From Hofstenia miamia (taxonomy: Eukaryota; Xenacoelomorpha; Acoela; Hofsteniidae), in assembly GCA_900660155.1 (NCBI GenBank), contig CABFPE010000305.1:72641-136640 (forward strand): 64,000 nt of DNA, written 5' to 3'. Position numbers and translations under genes: made by a program. Shown one piece after another: positions 11,300-24,213 of this stretch. The notes beneath the pieces are model-generated. The model worked only from the letters and a program-made list of their open reading frames with translations. It was not told the DNA's origin and ran no database searches. Positions within the stretch are counted from its first letter, which is position 1. Each line of letters starts with the position of its first letter.

Positions 11300-12500
11300 T
11301 ACAATATATACAAACACCTAAATATACACATGCACGCCAAACTAAACCAAATAATTAAAATTAAAACACTAAAAATACAATTAAAAACATCAATCACACA
11401 ATTAAAAAAGTTAGAATATATTCGATTTGTCGCTACAGATTTTAAATCAACTTTTTATTTTTCTCTGGTAATAGATTCTTTTTTTAATAATTTTTAAATT
11501 TTTTAAGGTTTCTTTCCTGTCTAATGCTGATTGGTAATTTGTTCCAAAGTTTGCAAGAATTTGTGGCAAGAATTGTTCCAATAATTGTTAGTTGGCAATA
11601 TATTATTTATGCATTTATTCGCGCGGTGATTATATTTTACAAATTGTTCATTTAGCAGTTTACGGCTGATTTTGATTTCCTTAAACATAAACACTAGGTT
11701 GTTGTACTTTGTTATTGATCTTGGTGTAAGCATCTCTAATTTTTTACTTTCGTACTAGCCTGCTGTCTGTTTATGCTAAACATAGTACAAATTGACCAGT
11801 TAAAGATCATACTATATGCTGTTGTAATACTATTTAGGAGTACACAAGCGTATGCATTAATTATTGCTTTACTCTGTGTAATTTTTTTAATTTGTTTTAG
11901 GTACTGTACGCCTGACGCCATCTTACGGACTTTATTGTTTACAAACACTTTGAAACTGAGTTTTCTGTCCAGCTCGACGCCCAGATATTTGACAGTGTCA
12001 TTGTTGTGTATTGGTGGGTTGTCATCAGAAATGTCAAGACAGATTTTCTTAGCAAGCTCTTCAGCATCATTTGGCCNGTATTGGTGGATTGTCGTCAGAA
12101 ATGTCAAGACAGATGTTCTTAGCAAGCTCTTCAGCATCGTTTGGCCTAAAAATAATGAACTGTGTTTTACCCTTGTTAATTGTCAATTTGTTCTGCTGAA
12201 AGAATTTGAAAATATTTTTTATGCTTTCTTGTAATTCTTTTGTTGCAATAATTGGACTGCTATTTCTATTAATGATGCATATGTCATCAGCATACTGAAT
12301 CAGCTCTGAATGGGTAACGTGCATGGATAAATCATTTACATATAAGTTGAAGAGCATAGGGCCTAATACAGTGCCCTGTGGAACTCCTTTATGTGTTGTG
12401 ATGTATTCACTATAAGTGCTATTAATGTGTACGCGTTGTTGCCTTTTGTAGAGAAAACTGTTTAAAAATTTTCATGTACTAAACCCATAGCTTTTTAGTT
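11300..12500 (-). mobile_element. APE-type LINE, RT 3' half with intact YADD box
   Basis: The minus strand reads GTVLGPMLFNLYVNDLSMHV and then LIQYADDICIINRN (12357-12250): an intact catalytic YADD. KLTINKGKTQFIIFRPND follows, then TVKYLGVELDRKLSF (near 12000), a thumb region and a C-terminal part to about 11440. The copy is 5'-truncated near 12500. A single N at 12077 is flanked by a 69-bp duplication, which breaks the frame artificially. The same family recurs at 44.1 kb and 60.5 kb. Confidence 0.78.
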
Positions 12501-12740
12501 TATTCCTCCGCGGAATATACTCACGGTGAATTTTTTGACTGGATAATTTCTTACGGGGAAATTCCCGGGAATCAACCACGCAATTAGTCTACTGTTTGTC
12601 ACACGCAGTGTGTAGAAGCACGCATTGCAAATCAAAGCGAAGAAATGTTTAAAAGTTTACTCAAACATTAAGAATTCTTACCTTCGCCAAAATTTTCATT
12701 ACTAGATGATCTCGATTATGAAAATTATAGTTTTAAAAAA
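12500..12740. other. short spacer between LINE copies, nothing recognised
   Basis: Mixed composition with a TTCCCGGGAA palindrome near 12562. No family resemblance seen. Confidence 0.4.
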
Positions 12741-13647
12741 AGATCATTCATGGTACAATGCAACCTTTTAGAAAAAAAACGGACATCTCTGACTATTCAA
12801 TTAATTTCAATAATTCATCTGTTATACCTGTTAATAAGTTTAAATATCTAGGAGTAATAATAGATTCAAATCTTAATTTCACGTCGCAAATAAATACTAT
12901 TATTAAAAAAATGGCTATAAGTATTAGAAAGATATCCTATGTTTCCCAACAGTTACCCCCAATTGCAGTAATTCAAATGTTTCTTGCAGTTGTTATGAGT
13001 AATTTAAACTATGCTAATATCTTGTATACTAATGTACACAACCTAATGATAAAAAATCTTCGAGTTCAACTAAAATGGGCATTAAATGTTTGTAATAAAA
13101 ACTCTTCTAAAACAAAAGAATATATTTCTAAATCTATTCTTTTTCTACAAAAGTTATTATTTACAATATTATTATTTATTTCTTCAAATTCATAAAGAAA
13201 ATTCCACCCTACAACGAGATATTCATTCTCATTTTCGACAGATTGTCTGAAGCAAAATAAACGATCAAAAAACTACTCACGTGTTAAATTTAATAAAAAT
13301 ATAATGAGTCAATCCTTTATTAATACTGCAATTTATAACTGGAATATATTGCCAAAAGAAATGAAAATAATAGACAACCTTAAAAAATTCAAAAAAGAAT
13401 TAAAATTATAATTTCTCAAACAAAAGTTTATATCAGGTAGATCATGGATAGGATTTAAATTTTATAATAACGATTATACAATAAATCGAAATTAGTAAGC
13501 TATCTGTAGTCAGTGTATTTTTTAGTCTGTTTTTTTTATTTATTTCATTTTTGTTATTCATTCTTTTTGTACATAATTAATGACGCTATTCATTTGAAAT
13601 ATCAGTAAAATATTGTAAAAAATTCAATATAGATTATCTTATCTTAT
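12740..13647 (+). mobile_element. APE-type LINE 3' end with (TTATC)n tail
   Basis: An open frame at 12758-13195 reads VNKFKYLGVIIDSNLNFTSQ and then VIQMFLAVVMSNLNYANIL, the post-catalytic and thumb regions of a CR1/Jockey-group RT. A second frame continues with FINTAIYNWNILPKEMK and SGRSWIGFKF. The copy ends in GATTATCTTATCTTATGG. It is 5'-truncated just after the catalytic box. Confidence 0.72.
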
Positions 13648-15180
13648 GGGAACGCTAATAGGATGTTGTGAATATTTATTTTAACTTAACAAAACTAGTG
13701 GTCTCAAAATTTGCATTGCTGAAAATTCCCCATACCAAATATTCACATCATCTAAAACTAATATAGCAATATTGAGAAGATTCGTGAAGCTTCTCCAGAT
13801 GAATTGCAGAACTCCTAACTAAGGGATAAATTTGGTTTACCTAATGCTGATGAAGTAAAAAAATAACTATAAAGATAGGAATTTTCAAGAAGTTTCAAAT
13901 TTCTATGTATAGTGAATTCTGATACCATTTAATATTGTTTATCATTGTAATTATAATCAGCGAAACAATCTACATGTCATAGCTCACAGTGCTTAAATCA
14001 TCGAAAAGTTATGTGCCTTCCCTATTTTCGTTTACAGATGATATTGTGAGAATATCTTCTTCTTGTGATATTAGATTCTTGTTTTGTCGTGAAGGTTGCA
14101 TCACTTAATTGAGGTAGAATGTATTCAATTTTGAAGAAAATTAATAATTGTAACTTCAGTTTTCGTTGTCACTTTAAAATGACACCCAGTTTCTTCAGCT
14201 TTATCTATTTTGTATTCAATTTCAGCAGCACTTCGTAATGCGTTATATGGGTTCACTATCAAAGTTCTTGATTGATAGATATTACTATTTGAGTGTGGAA
14301 TTCATTGTTTTCAAATGTGTTGCCGATGTAATGCTTGCACGGAAATTCATGAGATTGATGTTTGCTTTTCTTGCGGGAGGTAAACTTTTAAAAAAATAAA
14401 ATACTTGCTCCACTTGATCACTTTGACATGTTCAGGATTTTGTGATGACCTTCACCTATCAATGACTGGTATATTGATTGTAACATTGTCTTCGACTACT
14501 ACATGAATGCAGAAATACTAGATGATTGTAATCATTCTAACCGGATTTATCTCAAAACTGCTCTATCCCAGGTTATGTAAGCCATCAGTGAATTGAAGTG
14601 ATGCTGTGTTGAATGTCCCTTCATTTTTACTGCTTAATGGGAAAAGCAACCAGCATTCCAATGGCAAATTGCAACGAATATTCCTTCCTAATTTAGGCCA
14701 AATTTTTAAATTCGTTTATTTGTACTGTACAGATTATTTTAAGAATTGCATGTGCCATATCTATTACTTGTACAAATGTGTCTTTAATAATGTTAAAACA
14801 TATTTCAATGATTCGTTCCGATTAAATGATATGAAATGTTTAAAGAGAATGCTATAAATATCATGGTTTTTTAGTATTTGACAAAATTTACAAGTACACT
14901 GTTAACATGCATGTGTAAAATATTTTTGAAAATAAAAATATTAAAAACTAATTTGCACAATAGCTTCCTGTCAAATATGGCATACTGTGAGGTATTAGGC
15001 CACGTATTTAATATGCCAATGAAATATAATATTCAATAAATTATTATTTTCATGTAAGAATTAAAACAAAATCTGAAAACACCAATTGCCTCATTATTGT
15101 GATCTAATTTCTCTTGCCGCCGCCGTGTTTACAGTAGTTCATGGTATAATACAAACTTTACAATAATAACTATATAACAA
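13648..15180. other. AT-rich intergenic stretch, nothing recognised
   Basis: No frame with family resemblance. The open stretch at 14606-14857 has no recognisable features and looks like chance. Confidence 0.5.
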
Positions 15181-16440
15181 GTTAGAATACATTGGTTTTG
15201 ACTCTAATAGTTTAAATTTAGTAAGGTGCTACTTAAGTGACCATTTTCAAAGAATTAAGGTAAATGGTATAGTTTCTAACTGGGGTAAAACTTACAAAGG
15301 TGTCCCACAAGGTACTATTTTAGGGCCTCTATTTTCTCATTGTATGTAGATGATTTAAATGGCAATTTAAGCAATGATTGTGGAATAGTGCAGTATGCTG
15401 ACGACACGTGTATTTACACACATGATAATCAAATAGAAACATCAATTAGTAAGTTAGAAATCAATCTTTCTCAGCTGCTAAAATATTTTAATATGCACCA
15501 TTTAACAGTAAATCCCTCTAAAACAGAATTATGTGTTATGTCTCCTTTTCACAAAGATAACCAATCACACATTTTAAATTTTTCGGGGTTAAAAATTACT
15601 CAATTCGAATCCTTCAAATATCTTGGAGTAATAATCGATAATAAATTGAATTATTCAAGTCACATGCGCATAGTATACGCAAATTGGCAAACGGAATTAA
15701 AACTATTTCACATATAGGCCATTTTGTAAATTCCAAAATGAAATCAATTTTAGTTAACTATTATTAAGTATCATTATAGATACCGTAATGTTTTATTTAA
15801 TGACATTAACCACTCATTTATAAATGAAATCGACTCACAAATTAAATGGGCAGCAAATATTCATAATGATAATTACTAGACTAGGAGCGACAAAAAAAAG
15901 ATACTTTTCAATAATAAAATTTTGGAATATTTTAAATCAGCGTTCACCTTATAGTAAACTATAATTTCAATTATATGCGCATTCAACTTATAATTCGAGG
16001 ACTTCTGAATTCAGAAATGTGAAGTTTAAAAAACATTTTCTTAAAAATTCATTTTTATACTCAACAATTGAACTATGGAATAACTTACCAATTGAAATAA
16101 AACGAATCAAAGGTAGAAGGAAACTTAAAAGTCAAATCAATTACTACCTCCGTAAGCAACATATCCCTAAAATCGATTCTACGTCATGGAAAGGATTTCA
16201 GTTTTTCAAAAATTATCATTAGTTAAATAGTCAGCACTAAACGGAGTAAACTAAATTCTGCATCCATGTTTTTGTTTTTGTGTTTTATTGTTTTTGTACT
16301 TCATGTTATTATTGACGCCTTAAGTGTAGTATTAGCAGCTTTTTGAAGTGTTTAGTTATGCCAATGTACTACACTATCCACATAATTTATGTATTAATTG
16401 TACAGATTTGTATGAATAGAGAACCTCTAATCATATCTGA
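15181..16440 (+). mobile_element. APE-type LINE, RT 3' half with intact YADD box
   Basis: The frame reads GVPQGTILGPL (near 15299), then LYVDDLNGNLSN and VQYADDTCIYTHDN (near 15390-15420). HLTVNPSKTELCVMSPF and ESFKYLGVIIDNKLNYSS follow. The thumb is badly decayed. A C-terminal frame at 16019-16222 gives STIELWNNLPIEIKR and STSWKGFQFF, the same ending as the 13-kb copy. The 3' end lies near 16440. Confidence 0.78.
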
Positions 16441-17084
16441 GCAATATATCGTCAATCCCGCTGCGTTCATTTTGTTTTCTTAGCACTAAATCGATTCATT
16501 AAATTTCTTTATGCAACGATCCTTATTCTTCAGATTTAGGTGTATCCAATGAGCACTTAAAGTTCTTAGGCAACAGGTATTTGACAATATATCCATAGCT
16601 TTTTATGTGTTTCACGATAGTTTGTCACTTTAGATTCCTAAAATAAAACAGCTTTTTCAGTGTTTTTCTCAACAACTGATTATGGCAACCAAACTAGAAA
16701 TCATTTCAATTACAAATTCGAATAGTGGTATTAATGAAAGATTCTTTCTTAATGCAGATATAATGTTTTGAACTAGAGTTTTCCTTATGACGAAAACAGG
16801 CATTAAAATCGCATTAGAAGGTGATAAGTTCTTGGTGAGTTTAAAAATGTCAAGTTTAGTAAAGGACAGTGTTTTTGGAAAAAATCGCCCGAAAATTACA
16901 CCTTGGCTTTCGAACAATTTTTCTTTGAAACATTTAATGGTATGGATTTATTTATCTTTGTAATGCTAAGACTACGGGTAATTTACCAACAAAATTTTTC
17001 TGAAAATCTAAGTTTGCAAATTTTATCAGCATTTTTCCAATAACAGATATACCTAAAAAATCCCTTCAAAAAGCTTTTGGCAAT
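16440..17084 (+). other. unassigned; possibly ORF1 part of the following LINE
   Basis: Sequence just upstream of the endonuclease region at 17.1 kb may belong to the ORF1 side of that LINE, but I find no diagnostic zinc-knuckle or coiled-coil motif. The minus-strand open stretch at 16669-16917 is probably a shadow. Confidence 0.3.
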
Positions 17085-18547
17085 TTTGGTTTTAAAATTG
17101 TTATTATTACTTATACATGGAATCGAAGCAAATCCTGATCCTTTGCTCAATTATGAAACATATATCTAAAAACTGTTTCATCTAAGAAAGATATGATTAA
17201 TTACGTTCATTTAAATGCTCAGAATTTATCTAATAAAAATTGCGATTACAAGTCACTTATTAGCAATTATTATGAAAATATAGTGCTAGCAATTACTGAG
17301 ACATGGTTTACTTGCAATTACCTTGACCATGTCTGGTCAGATAAAAATAATAATCAATATAAATTATTCAGAAAAGATAGAACTCATTGTTATATACTCG
17401 GTAAAAGCAAAGGGGCGGTGTACTCCTTCTAGTACCGAGATCATTTCATCCAAACAACGGAATGATATAGCGAGCTCAGAAAAATTCAAAAATCTTTGGA
17501 TTGAAATTGATAACCCTATCAAAAATTCACCTTTTAAAAAGCAATTAATTAATGTTTCATACTCCCCAAATAAATGTTATACTAATGAATTTTTGAACAA
17601 CTTGAGAATGAAATTTCACTGTCCTACTCAGAAAATAAAGATGTAATATTAATGGGTGACTGGAACCTAAATTACTTAAATAAACGTGATAATAAAACGA
17701 TTAATCTCTTTTTTAATACTTTTAATTTAAAAACGGCAAATTCCTTCATTCCTACAAGAATTTCAGCAATCAGTGCAGCTTTGATTGACTATACTGCACT
17801 GCCCGAAAATAATCTTGATTTCTTATACTACTCCTCTGAATGTCCATTCTCTGAAAACTGTATAATATCAGCCAGTTTCTCTAAAGCTAAAATACGCTCT
17901 GAAATATCCAAAAAATGGATCACTATTCGCGAAAAATCGTCTGATAATATAGATGACCTGAATAACGCACTTTCACGCGAAAACTTGGACTTCTGTATAC
18001 GGCGCGATTGATCCTAACAACATGATCAAAAACTTTCTTGACATTCTTGAATCCTATTTAGATGAATATTGTCCTGAAAAAATCTTTGTTACTAATCATT
18101 CTTGCAAAAACAAAGAATGACAAGCCTTGGCTTTCGGATTTCTGCAAAAAATTAATAAAAAATGAATCTTTTAAATTATTTTCTAACGCTCGTACTCCTG
18201 AAAGTTATGCATTATACAAAAAGCTAGAAATATTTCTAATATAGAAAATCGAAAAGCTTACAATGAGTATATTAAACATGAATATAGAAAATTACAGAAT
18301 CAAAAGAGTAAATGGAGATTGATTAACGAAATCTCGAATTGTACCAAATCAAATTCTTCTCTCATATAATAAATTGTAGACCCCGAAGGAAATCAATACG
18401 TCTCCGAGTGTGTAATTTCCAATATTTTAAAACAAGCATTTACAAACCTAGGTGATTACGACGGTCCTCAAACAAAATTCCAGGAAATAAGTCTTAACAG
18501 GCACATCCCTGAATTTGGTTTTCGCTTTATAACAAGTTTTGAAGTAA
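17085..18547 (+). mobile_element. APE-type LINE, endonuclease domain to linker (left part, split by piggyBac)
   Basis: The start HGIEANPDP (near 17113) is the usual lead-in to LINE AP-endonucleases. The frame at 17193 reads INYVHLNAQNLSNKNCDYKS and then VLAITETWF. GDWNLNYL (17655) carries the DxN motif, and SFIPTRISAI with LIDYTAL follows. The linker (18062 onward) reads NDKPWLSDFCKKLIKN, as in the region before the RT. At 18548 the frame is interrupted at a TTAA by the piggyBac unit and resumes at 22613. Confidence 0.82.
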
Positions 18548-18869
18548 TTAACACGTTTCCTGCGATGCGACCCACCAGTGGGTCACACTGTTTTGCCATT
18601 TGGTGCGATGTGACCCACCGGTGGGTCCCAATAGAATTTTTTTTATTTTCTAAAATATTTCAATACTTTTCTTTTAATTATTATTTTAAGGCACTAGTAA
18701 TGTTATCAAAGGGTTGAAATATACAAAAAAAATTCAGAAATTGAAGTTTATTGAAATAATTGCACACAAAATTTTTTTGAAATTGAAGACATAAGAAAAA
18801 TAAACTTTCATTCTTATTTGTAAGTGAAACATCATATTTGTTATGTTTTATATTAAAACATTATAAGCA

Positions 18870-20005
18870 AAGATATGTAGTACCAAGACAAGAGTCACAG
18901 TATGTGGAAACCTTTCTAGACTTGCTTTTGGCCACTTTTGAGCCTTCGTTTGCTGCTAGCATTTCGTAGCAGCCTCTGCATCTTTTTCTTGTGTTTATTT
19001 TCTGTCCTTCAGCTTCTTTTAGACAATGTTCAGATGTCCCAGAAATGTTTAAAATTGATTTTCATGGTTTTATCTTTTCCTCCATGATACCACTTGTATA
19101 GTATAAGATAATAGATTCCTTGAATTTACGCATTGACATTTTTTTGGCAGCGTAGTACTTATTGTAAAATATTCAAGCATTCACTAAAGAAGTACCTGCA
19201 ATAATTTTAAGTGCTACTTTTATGTCCCATTTTCTTGACTTCCTAAGAGGAGAATAATATGATGACATTTGATCTGCTAAATCAACCCCTTTCTTACACT
19301 TATTATAGTTCAACACACTTTGGGGCTTCTTGATAGGTAAACCACCCCTGGTGAACTTACCAGTGTCGATCAGAGTGGCATCATGTTCTGGAATTGTTGA
19401 GAGGGTCAAAACATGTTTTATCTTTCCAGTTGAATATTTTCACTCCTTTCTTATTTTCTAATGCTGTAATTTCATCTTTTTTAGTTTTGTACATGTCACT
19501 GACTTTGGAAGATTTCTTCTGTTGGATCTAACTGTACAACATTGATAAGTCTTTCGTTGAAGGAGATACTCTAAGAAACTGGAGGTATAGTAATTATCTA
19601 CAAACAAAGTTAATCCCATATCCATATGGCTAGCAAGAAGTCTTACTACAAGAGATTCGGTTTTACTTAGAGGAGTAGCTACTTCTGAAGCAGTATATAT
19701 CTGCAAGTTTATAGTGTATCCATCAGGAGTACAAAGTTTGAACAATTTCCATCCATACTTATGACTCTTTCCTTTGATGTACTGTCTGAAAATGACACGG
19801 CCTCTAAAAGGCACCATACTCTCATCAATAACCACGTCAGGGCCTGATTTATAGATTGACTGATACTGCACTAAAATCCTATCTAGCAATTTTTTTATTT
19901 TATAGTTTCTTCCCACATTAGGTTCTTCATTGTTACAAAAATGTAAAATTTGCAAGAGGATACGATTTCTGCTCATTATTGATGGAACCATTTCATTCTT
20001 ATAAA
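18870..20005 (-). pseudogene. piggyBac transposase, partial copy 1
   Basis: The frame at 20015-19458 gives VVIDESMVPFRGRVIFRQY (first catalytic Asp) and LTLFVDNYYTSSFLEYLL (second). The frame at 19409-19173 gives KCKKGVDLADQMSSYYSP (third). These match the DDD transposase core of piggyBac (DDE_Tnp_1_7). A frame break separates the two parts near 19440, and the N-terminal acidic region is absent because foreign sequence begins at about 20005. The cysteine-rich C-terminus is decayed around 18890-19030. Confidence 0.85.
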
Positions 20006-20360
20006 AAATGTCCAAAATGCTTTAAGCCTTTGGATTTATTCGGTGATCATGCCATGTCCTGCGCGGTTGATGGTGAAAGAATTGCGCGCCATGATCGACT
20101 CAGAGACGCTTTTTCAACTGCTTCGAAATGTGCTTTGTCTCCTGTGCTTGAAAAGTCTAACCTCACTGAGTCTCGTGCTCGTCCTGGGGACATCTTTTTG
20201 CCATGCTGGTCTTCTGGCCGACCAGCCGCTCTAGACGTGACTGTAATTAGTTCACTGCAGCCTTCGATTGTTTCTCTTGCGGGTACTAATGCTGGTCACG
20301 CTCTGGAAGTTTCAGACAACCGAAAGCTCACTAAATATGCAGAATCATGTTCAGCAGCTG
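19990..20360 (+). mobile_element. C-terminal piece of another RT element, inside the piggyBac unit
   Basis: The frame reads CPKCFKPLDLFGDHAMSC, then GERIARHDRLRDAF, then RARPGDIFLPCW and GRPAALDVTVISSL. This is the zinc-finger plus PD-(D/E)xK-like C-terminal region known from invertebrate reverse-transcriptase proteins, but a different family from the piece at 9.5 kb. Its G+C content is well above the surroundings. It ends at the N at 20361, so its placement here may be an assembly join. Confidence 0.6.
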
Positions 20361-20563
20361 NTCAACAATATTCTCCAAGAGCATGTGTTATCAAATCAAA
20401 ACAACAAGCAAAATCTAAAATAAATTTTTTTTATATTTTCTAAAATATTTCAATACTTTTCTTTTAATTATTATTTTAAGGTTCTAGTAATGTTATCAAA
20501 GGGTTGAAATTAAATACATAAGAAAAATAAACTTTCATTCTTATTTGTAAGTGAAACATCATA

Positions 20564-22366
20564 TTATTTGTTATGTTTTATATTAAAACATGATAAGCAA
20601 AGATATGGGGTACCAGGACAAGAGTCACAGTATGTGGAAACCTTTCTAGACTTGCTTTTGGCCACTTTTGAGCCTTCGTTTGCTGCTAGCATTTCGTAGC
20701 AGCCTCTGCATCTTTTTCTTGTATTTCTTTTCTGTCCTTCAGCTTCTTTTAGACAATGTTCAGATGTCCCAGAAATGTTCAAAATTGATTTTCCTGGTTT
20801 TATCTTTTCCTCCATGATACCACTTGTATAGTATAAGATAATAGATTCCTTGAATTTACGCATTGACATTTTTTTGGCGGCGTAGTACTTATTGTACAAT
20901 ATCCAAGCATTCACTAAAGAAGTACCAGCAATAATTTCTAGTGCTACTTTTATGTACCATTTTCTTGACTTCCTAAGAGGAGAATGATATGATGACATTT
21001 GATCTGATAAATCAACCCCTTTCTTACACTTATTATAGTCCAACACACTTTGGGGCTTCTTGATAGGAAACCACCCCTGGTGACCTTACCAGTGTCGATC
21101 AGAGTGGCATCATGTTCTGGAATTGTTGAGAGGGTCAAAACATTTTTTTATCTATCCAGTTGAATATTTTCACTCCTTTCTTATTTTCTAATGCTGTAAT
21201 TTCACCTTTTTTTAGTTTTGTACATGTCACTGACTTTGGAAGATTTCTTCTGTTCGATCTAACTGTACCACATAGATAAGTCTTTCGTTGAGGAGCTACT
21301 CTCCTAAGAAACTGGAGGTATAGTAATTATCTACAAACAAAGTTAATCCCATATCCATATGGTTAGCAAGAAGTCTTACTACAAGAGATTCAGTTTTACT
21401 TAGAGGAGTAGCTACTTCTGAAGCAGTATATATCTCCAAGTTTATAGTGTATCCATCAGGAGTACAAAGTTTGAACAATTTACATCCATACTTATGACTC
21501 TTTCCTTTGATGTACTGTCTGAAAATGACACGGCCTCTAAAAGGCACCATACTCTCATCAATAACCACGTCAGGGCCTGATTTATAGATTGACTGATACT
21601 GCACTAAAATCCTATCTAGCAATTTTTTTATTTTATAGTTTGTTCCCACATTAGGTTCTTCATTGTTACAAAAATGTAACATTTGTGAAAGCAAGAGGAA
21701 ACGATCTCTGCTCATTATTGATGGAACCATTTAATTCTTATAAATCCTGCTTTTTGACCAATATAATTGGATATCAGGAAGTGGAACCAATCCCATGTAA
21801 ATGATAAGTCCAATAAACTTTTCAATTTCTTCCTTGTTTGTAGGAACCCACTGCCGCAATTTTGATCTTCATGTTACAGTAACTGAAGAAATTTTCTGAT
21901 CAGCATATCAATTGGTTTCTTGAACAATTAGATTTATAATATCATCAGTTATTATCTGTTTATAAATGTCAATAGGCCTAATTTGGTTATGTTTAGCTGA
22001 GGGTTGTGCTCTTGCACAAAGTTCTTCTGCCCCAGTAAATCCATGTTGTCGAGTCTTCTTTGTCACTTTCATCCACTCTGCATCTGGTGAATTTATGCCT
22101 TCATTCAAATTTTCCTCCTCATTTTCTTCCTCTTCTTCATTGCTTTGATTTTCATTATCATCATTGAGAGAATCTTCACTTGAATTGCTTTCTGTTTCTG
22201 AATGAATATATTCATCATCAGATGTGTCTTCATCACTCACTGAAAGGCTTTCTTCATCAGAATTTGAGCTTTCATTCCTATCAAATTTGTTTTTACTTCC
22301 ATAAAACCTTGAAGGCAGCATTGTCACCCCTGCAAAGAAGAAATATTGCAAAAAGTTCTGATGCAA
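20564..22366 (-). pseudogene. piggyBac transposase, copy 2 (nearly full length, frameshifted)
   Basis: Starting from 22366 there is an acidic N-terminal region rich in Asp, Glu and Ser (SDEESLSVSDEDTSDDEY), typical of piggyBac transposases. The core frame 21730-21296 has IDESMVPFRGRVIF and LFVDNYYTSSFLGE. The frame 21046-20564 has KCKKGVDLSDQMSSYHSP and the C-terminal cysteine-rich zinc-binding tail (CRGCYEML, CDSCPGTPYLCLSCF). The three catalytic Asp positions are present. Breaks between the frames near 21150-21300 and 21750-21900 disable it. Confidence 0.85.
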
Positions 22367-22612
22367 AGCTAAAAAAATTATAAAAAATTTTTCCTATAAG
22401 ACTGAGTATTTTCTATAAGATGGGACCCATTGCATTGGAATACTAAAATTTCCATTTAAATGCAATGGGACACAGATTTTCTTACCTAATGAGAGATAAA
22501 CACTGACAACTTCTCCCTTCAATTGCTCTTATGATACTGAAGCTATAGTCGTTTAACTACCAACGCAGCACATGGATAACAGCTCTTACGACTGTCGCAG
22601 AAAACGTGTTAA

Positions 22613-22790
22613 AACAATCAAGAAACTAAAATCAAACAAGTCAAGCAGCCCCTCGAAAATTCCAATATGGCTACTAAAAAACAATGCGAAATATATTACC
22701 GAACCTTAAAATTACATCTTTAATGAATGCTTAAAATGGAATATCTTTCCCGATTTTTTGAGATATAAGATTTCAATAACGCACTGAGGG
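22613..22790 (+). mobile_element. LINE continuation after the piggyBac insertion
   Basis: The frame IKKLKSNKSSSPSKIPIWLL and then ECLKWNIFPDFLR continues the LINE protein that broke off at 18547 (FEVIN...). This is the region just before the RT fingers. The copy ends near 22790. Agreement of frame across the TTAA confirms the insertion site. Confidence 0.75.
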
Positions 22791-24213
22791 GTTGTCAGAT
22801 TCGCCCCTCTTTATTACAAAACTATTAAAGATAAAGTAATAAGCTTTGGCACTGTGAAAGACACAACTTTGACAATTTTCAAAAAATATATTTATTGGTT
22901 GCAATTTTAAGTGCAAATGAATCTGTAACATAAGCAATTTTTAGGAAAATAAATGAGTTAGACATTAAAAACAGAAGGAGGCAGTCTGATAAGCCCATTC
23001 CTTCTAGTTATTGTTAAGGAGTTACTCTAACAGGAAAACAGTATCCCGTACTCATGGCAGCTATTTTCAGTTTTAAATAAACGGACATTTCTAAAAACGA
23101 ATGAATAAATTAGAAATAAATGAAATGAATGTGTTACAAAAATCAAATACGTAATATAATATTATTAGTCACTTTCAAGGTAAAAGTTAGAAAAATAAAT
23201 TGCACAGGCCACAATCCACCCCAGAAGGTTGCCATTTTTCAGAAGCGGTTCAGCATCAATGTCCCTAGTAACTTAGGTCATTTTTTATATAGTAACTAAT
23301 CATACTTAGTCATTGTCTTACTGTATTCAAAATATACCACCAAATGGAATTATCATATTTTTGTATTTTAAGTTTAGCCCTCCTGATGAATGTATGACAC
23401 CGATTTTCACGAGACCTTTACAAGATAAACTATTTTGTTGCCAATATTTAATTGTTACGTTGGGCCCAGGAAAGACCAATCAATAAAAACTGATCGTAGT
23501 ACTAAATTATATAAGGGCCCCACCCCTGTAAATATTTTTTACCCTAACAATTTCTTTTGACAAGCCTGAGCCCTTATAATATAATTATATAAACATATCG
23601 ATATCGATCAAAATATTGACTATTTTAAATGCATGTTGCACCAAAAAACTTGAATTTTTTTGCTAAAATGAATTTTTTCAAACCCGTTTGACACAGGCTC
23701 TGATAAAAAAATTATCCCGTTTTAACTTTCTCCTGTTCCCAGATATTTTTGGGAAAGTCAGAAAAATGACCTAAAAAATTAAATTCAAGCAAAGTTATGG
23801 ACGAAAACGACATGGGGCCGAATGAAAGAAACTAAATCCAAAGAAAAGACATTTGAAAATTATCATTTGAATTTAAATTTACAAATATTCTCCAAATAAA
23901 ATAACAATAAATTTTCATTTATAAAAAAACAATCTATTCCAAATTCATTAAATAAAGATGCCAGTTGCTACATTAAAAATGGAAATATATATTTGGTAAC
24001 TGGCATATTTAATGCAAAATCTAAACAAAACAATAGAATTAAATAAAAATTGGTCATATACTACATTAAAATACATACACCACTTTAACTTTTTGCACAG
24101 AACTATCCACAAAACCTTATTGAAGTACACAAAAAACCTATTAAAAATCATTGAAAATTATTAAAATCCTAAAAATATCAATAATATTAAGATCGTCAGG
24201 TACTTCTCAGAAC
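22791..24213. other. intergenic; includes the CBP/p300 3' flank
   Basis: No recognisable gene. The part next to 24213 should contain the 3' untranslated region of the minus-strand CBP/p300 gene; I could not fix a polyadenylation site. Two short hairpins occur near 22785-22808 (GAGGGG...CCCCTC) and 22974-23007 (AGAAGGA...TCCTTCT). Confidence 0.5.

Larger units (their letters stand above)
18548..22612 (-). mobile_element. piggyBac insertion unit with TTAA flanks and 14-bp TIRs
   Basis: TTAA occurs at 18548-18551 and 22609-22612. Inside them the ends CACGTTTCCTGCGA and, inverted, CACGTTTTCTGCGA match at 13 of 14 positions. The left subterminal region has palindromic GACCCACCAGTGGGTC-type repeats. 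The unit contains two overlapping partial transposase copies (about 18636-20004 and 20421-22366) with a foreign RT piece and a single N between them. Only one TTAA/TIR pair encloses everything, so the simplest reading is one insertion whose middle was duplicated, probably in assembly. Confidence 0.85.

Noticed and set aside
20043-20234. 63-codon alternative plus-strand frame
   Set aside because: Shadow of the RT C-terminal frame at 19990-20360, which carries the zinc-finger and RPGD motifs.
22779-23007. Two short hairpins as possible regulatory RNA
   Set aside because: Stems of 6-7 bp in AT-rich sequence, no covariation evidence and no known family.
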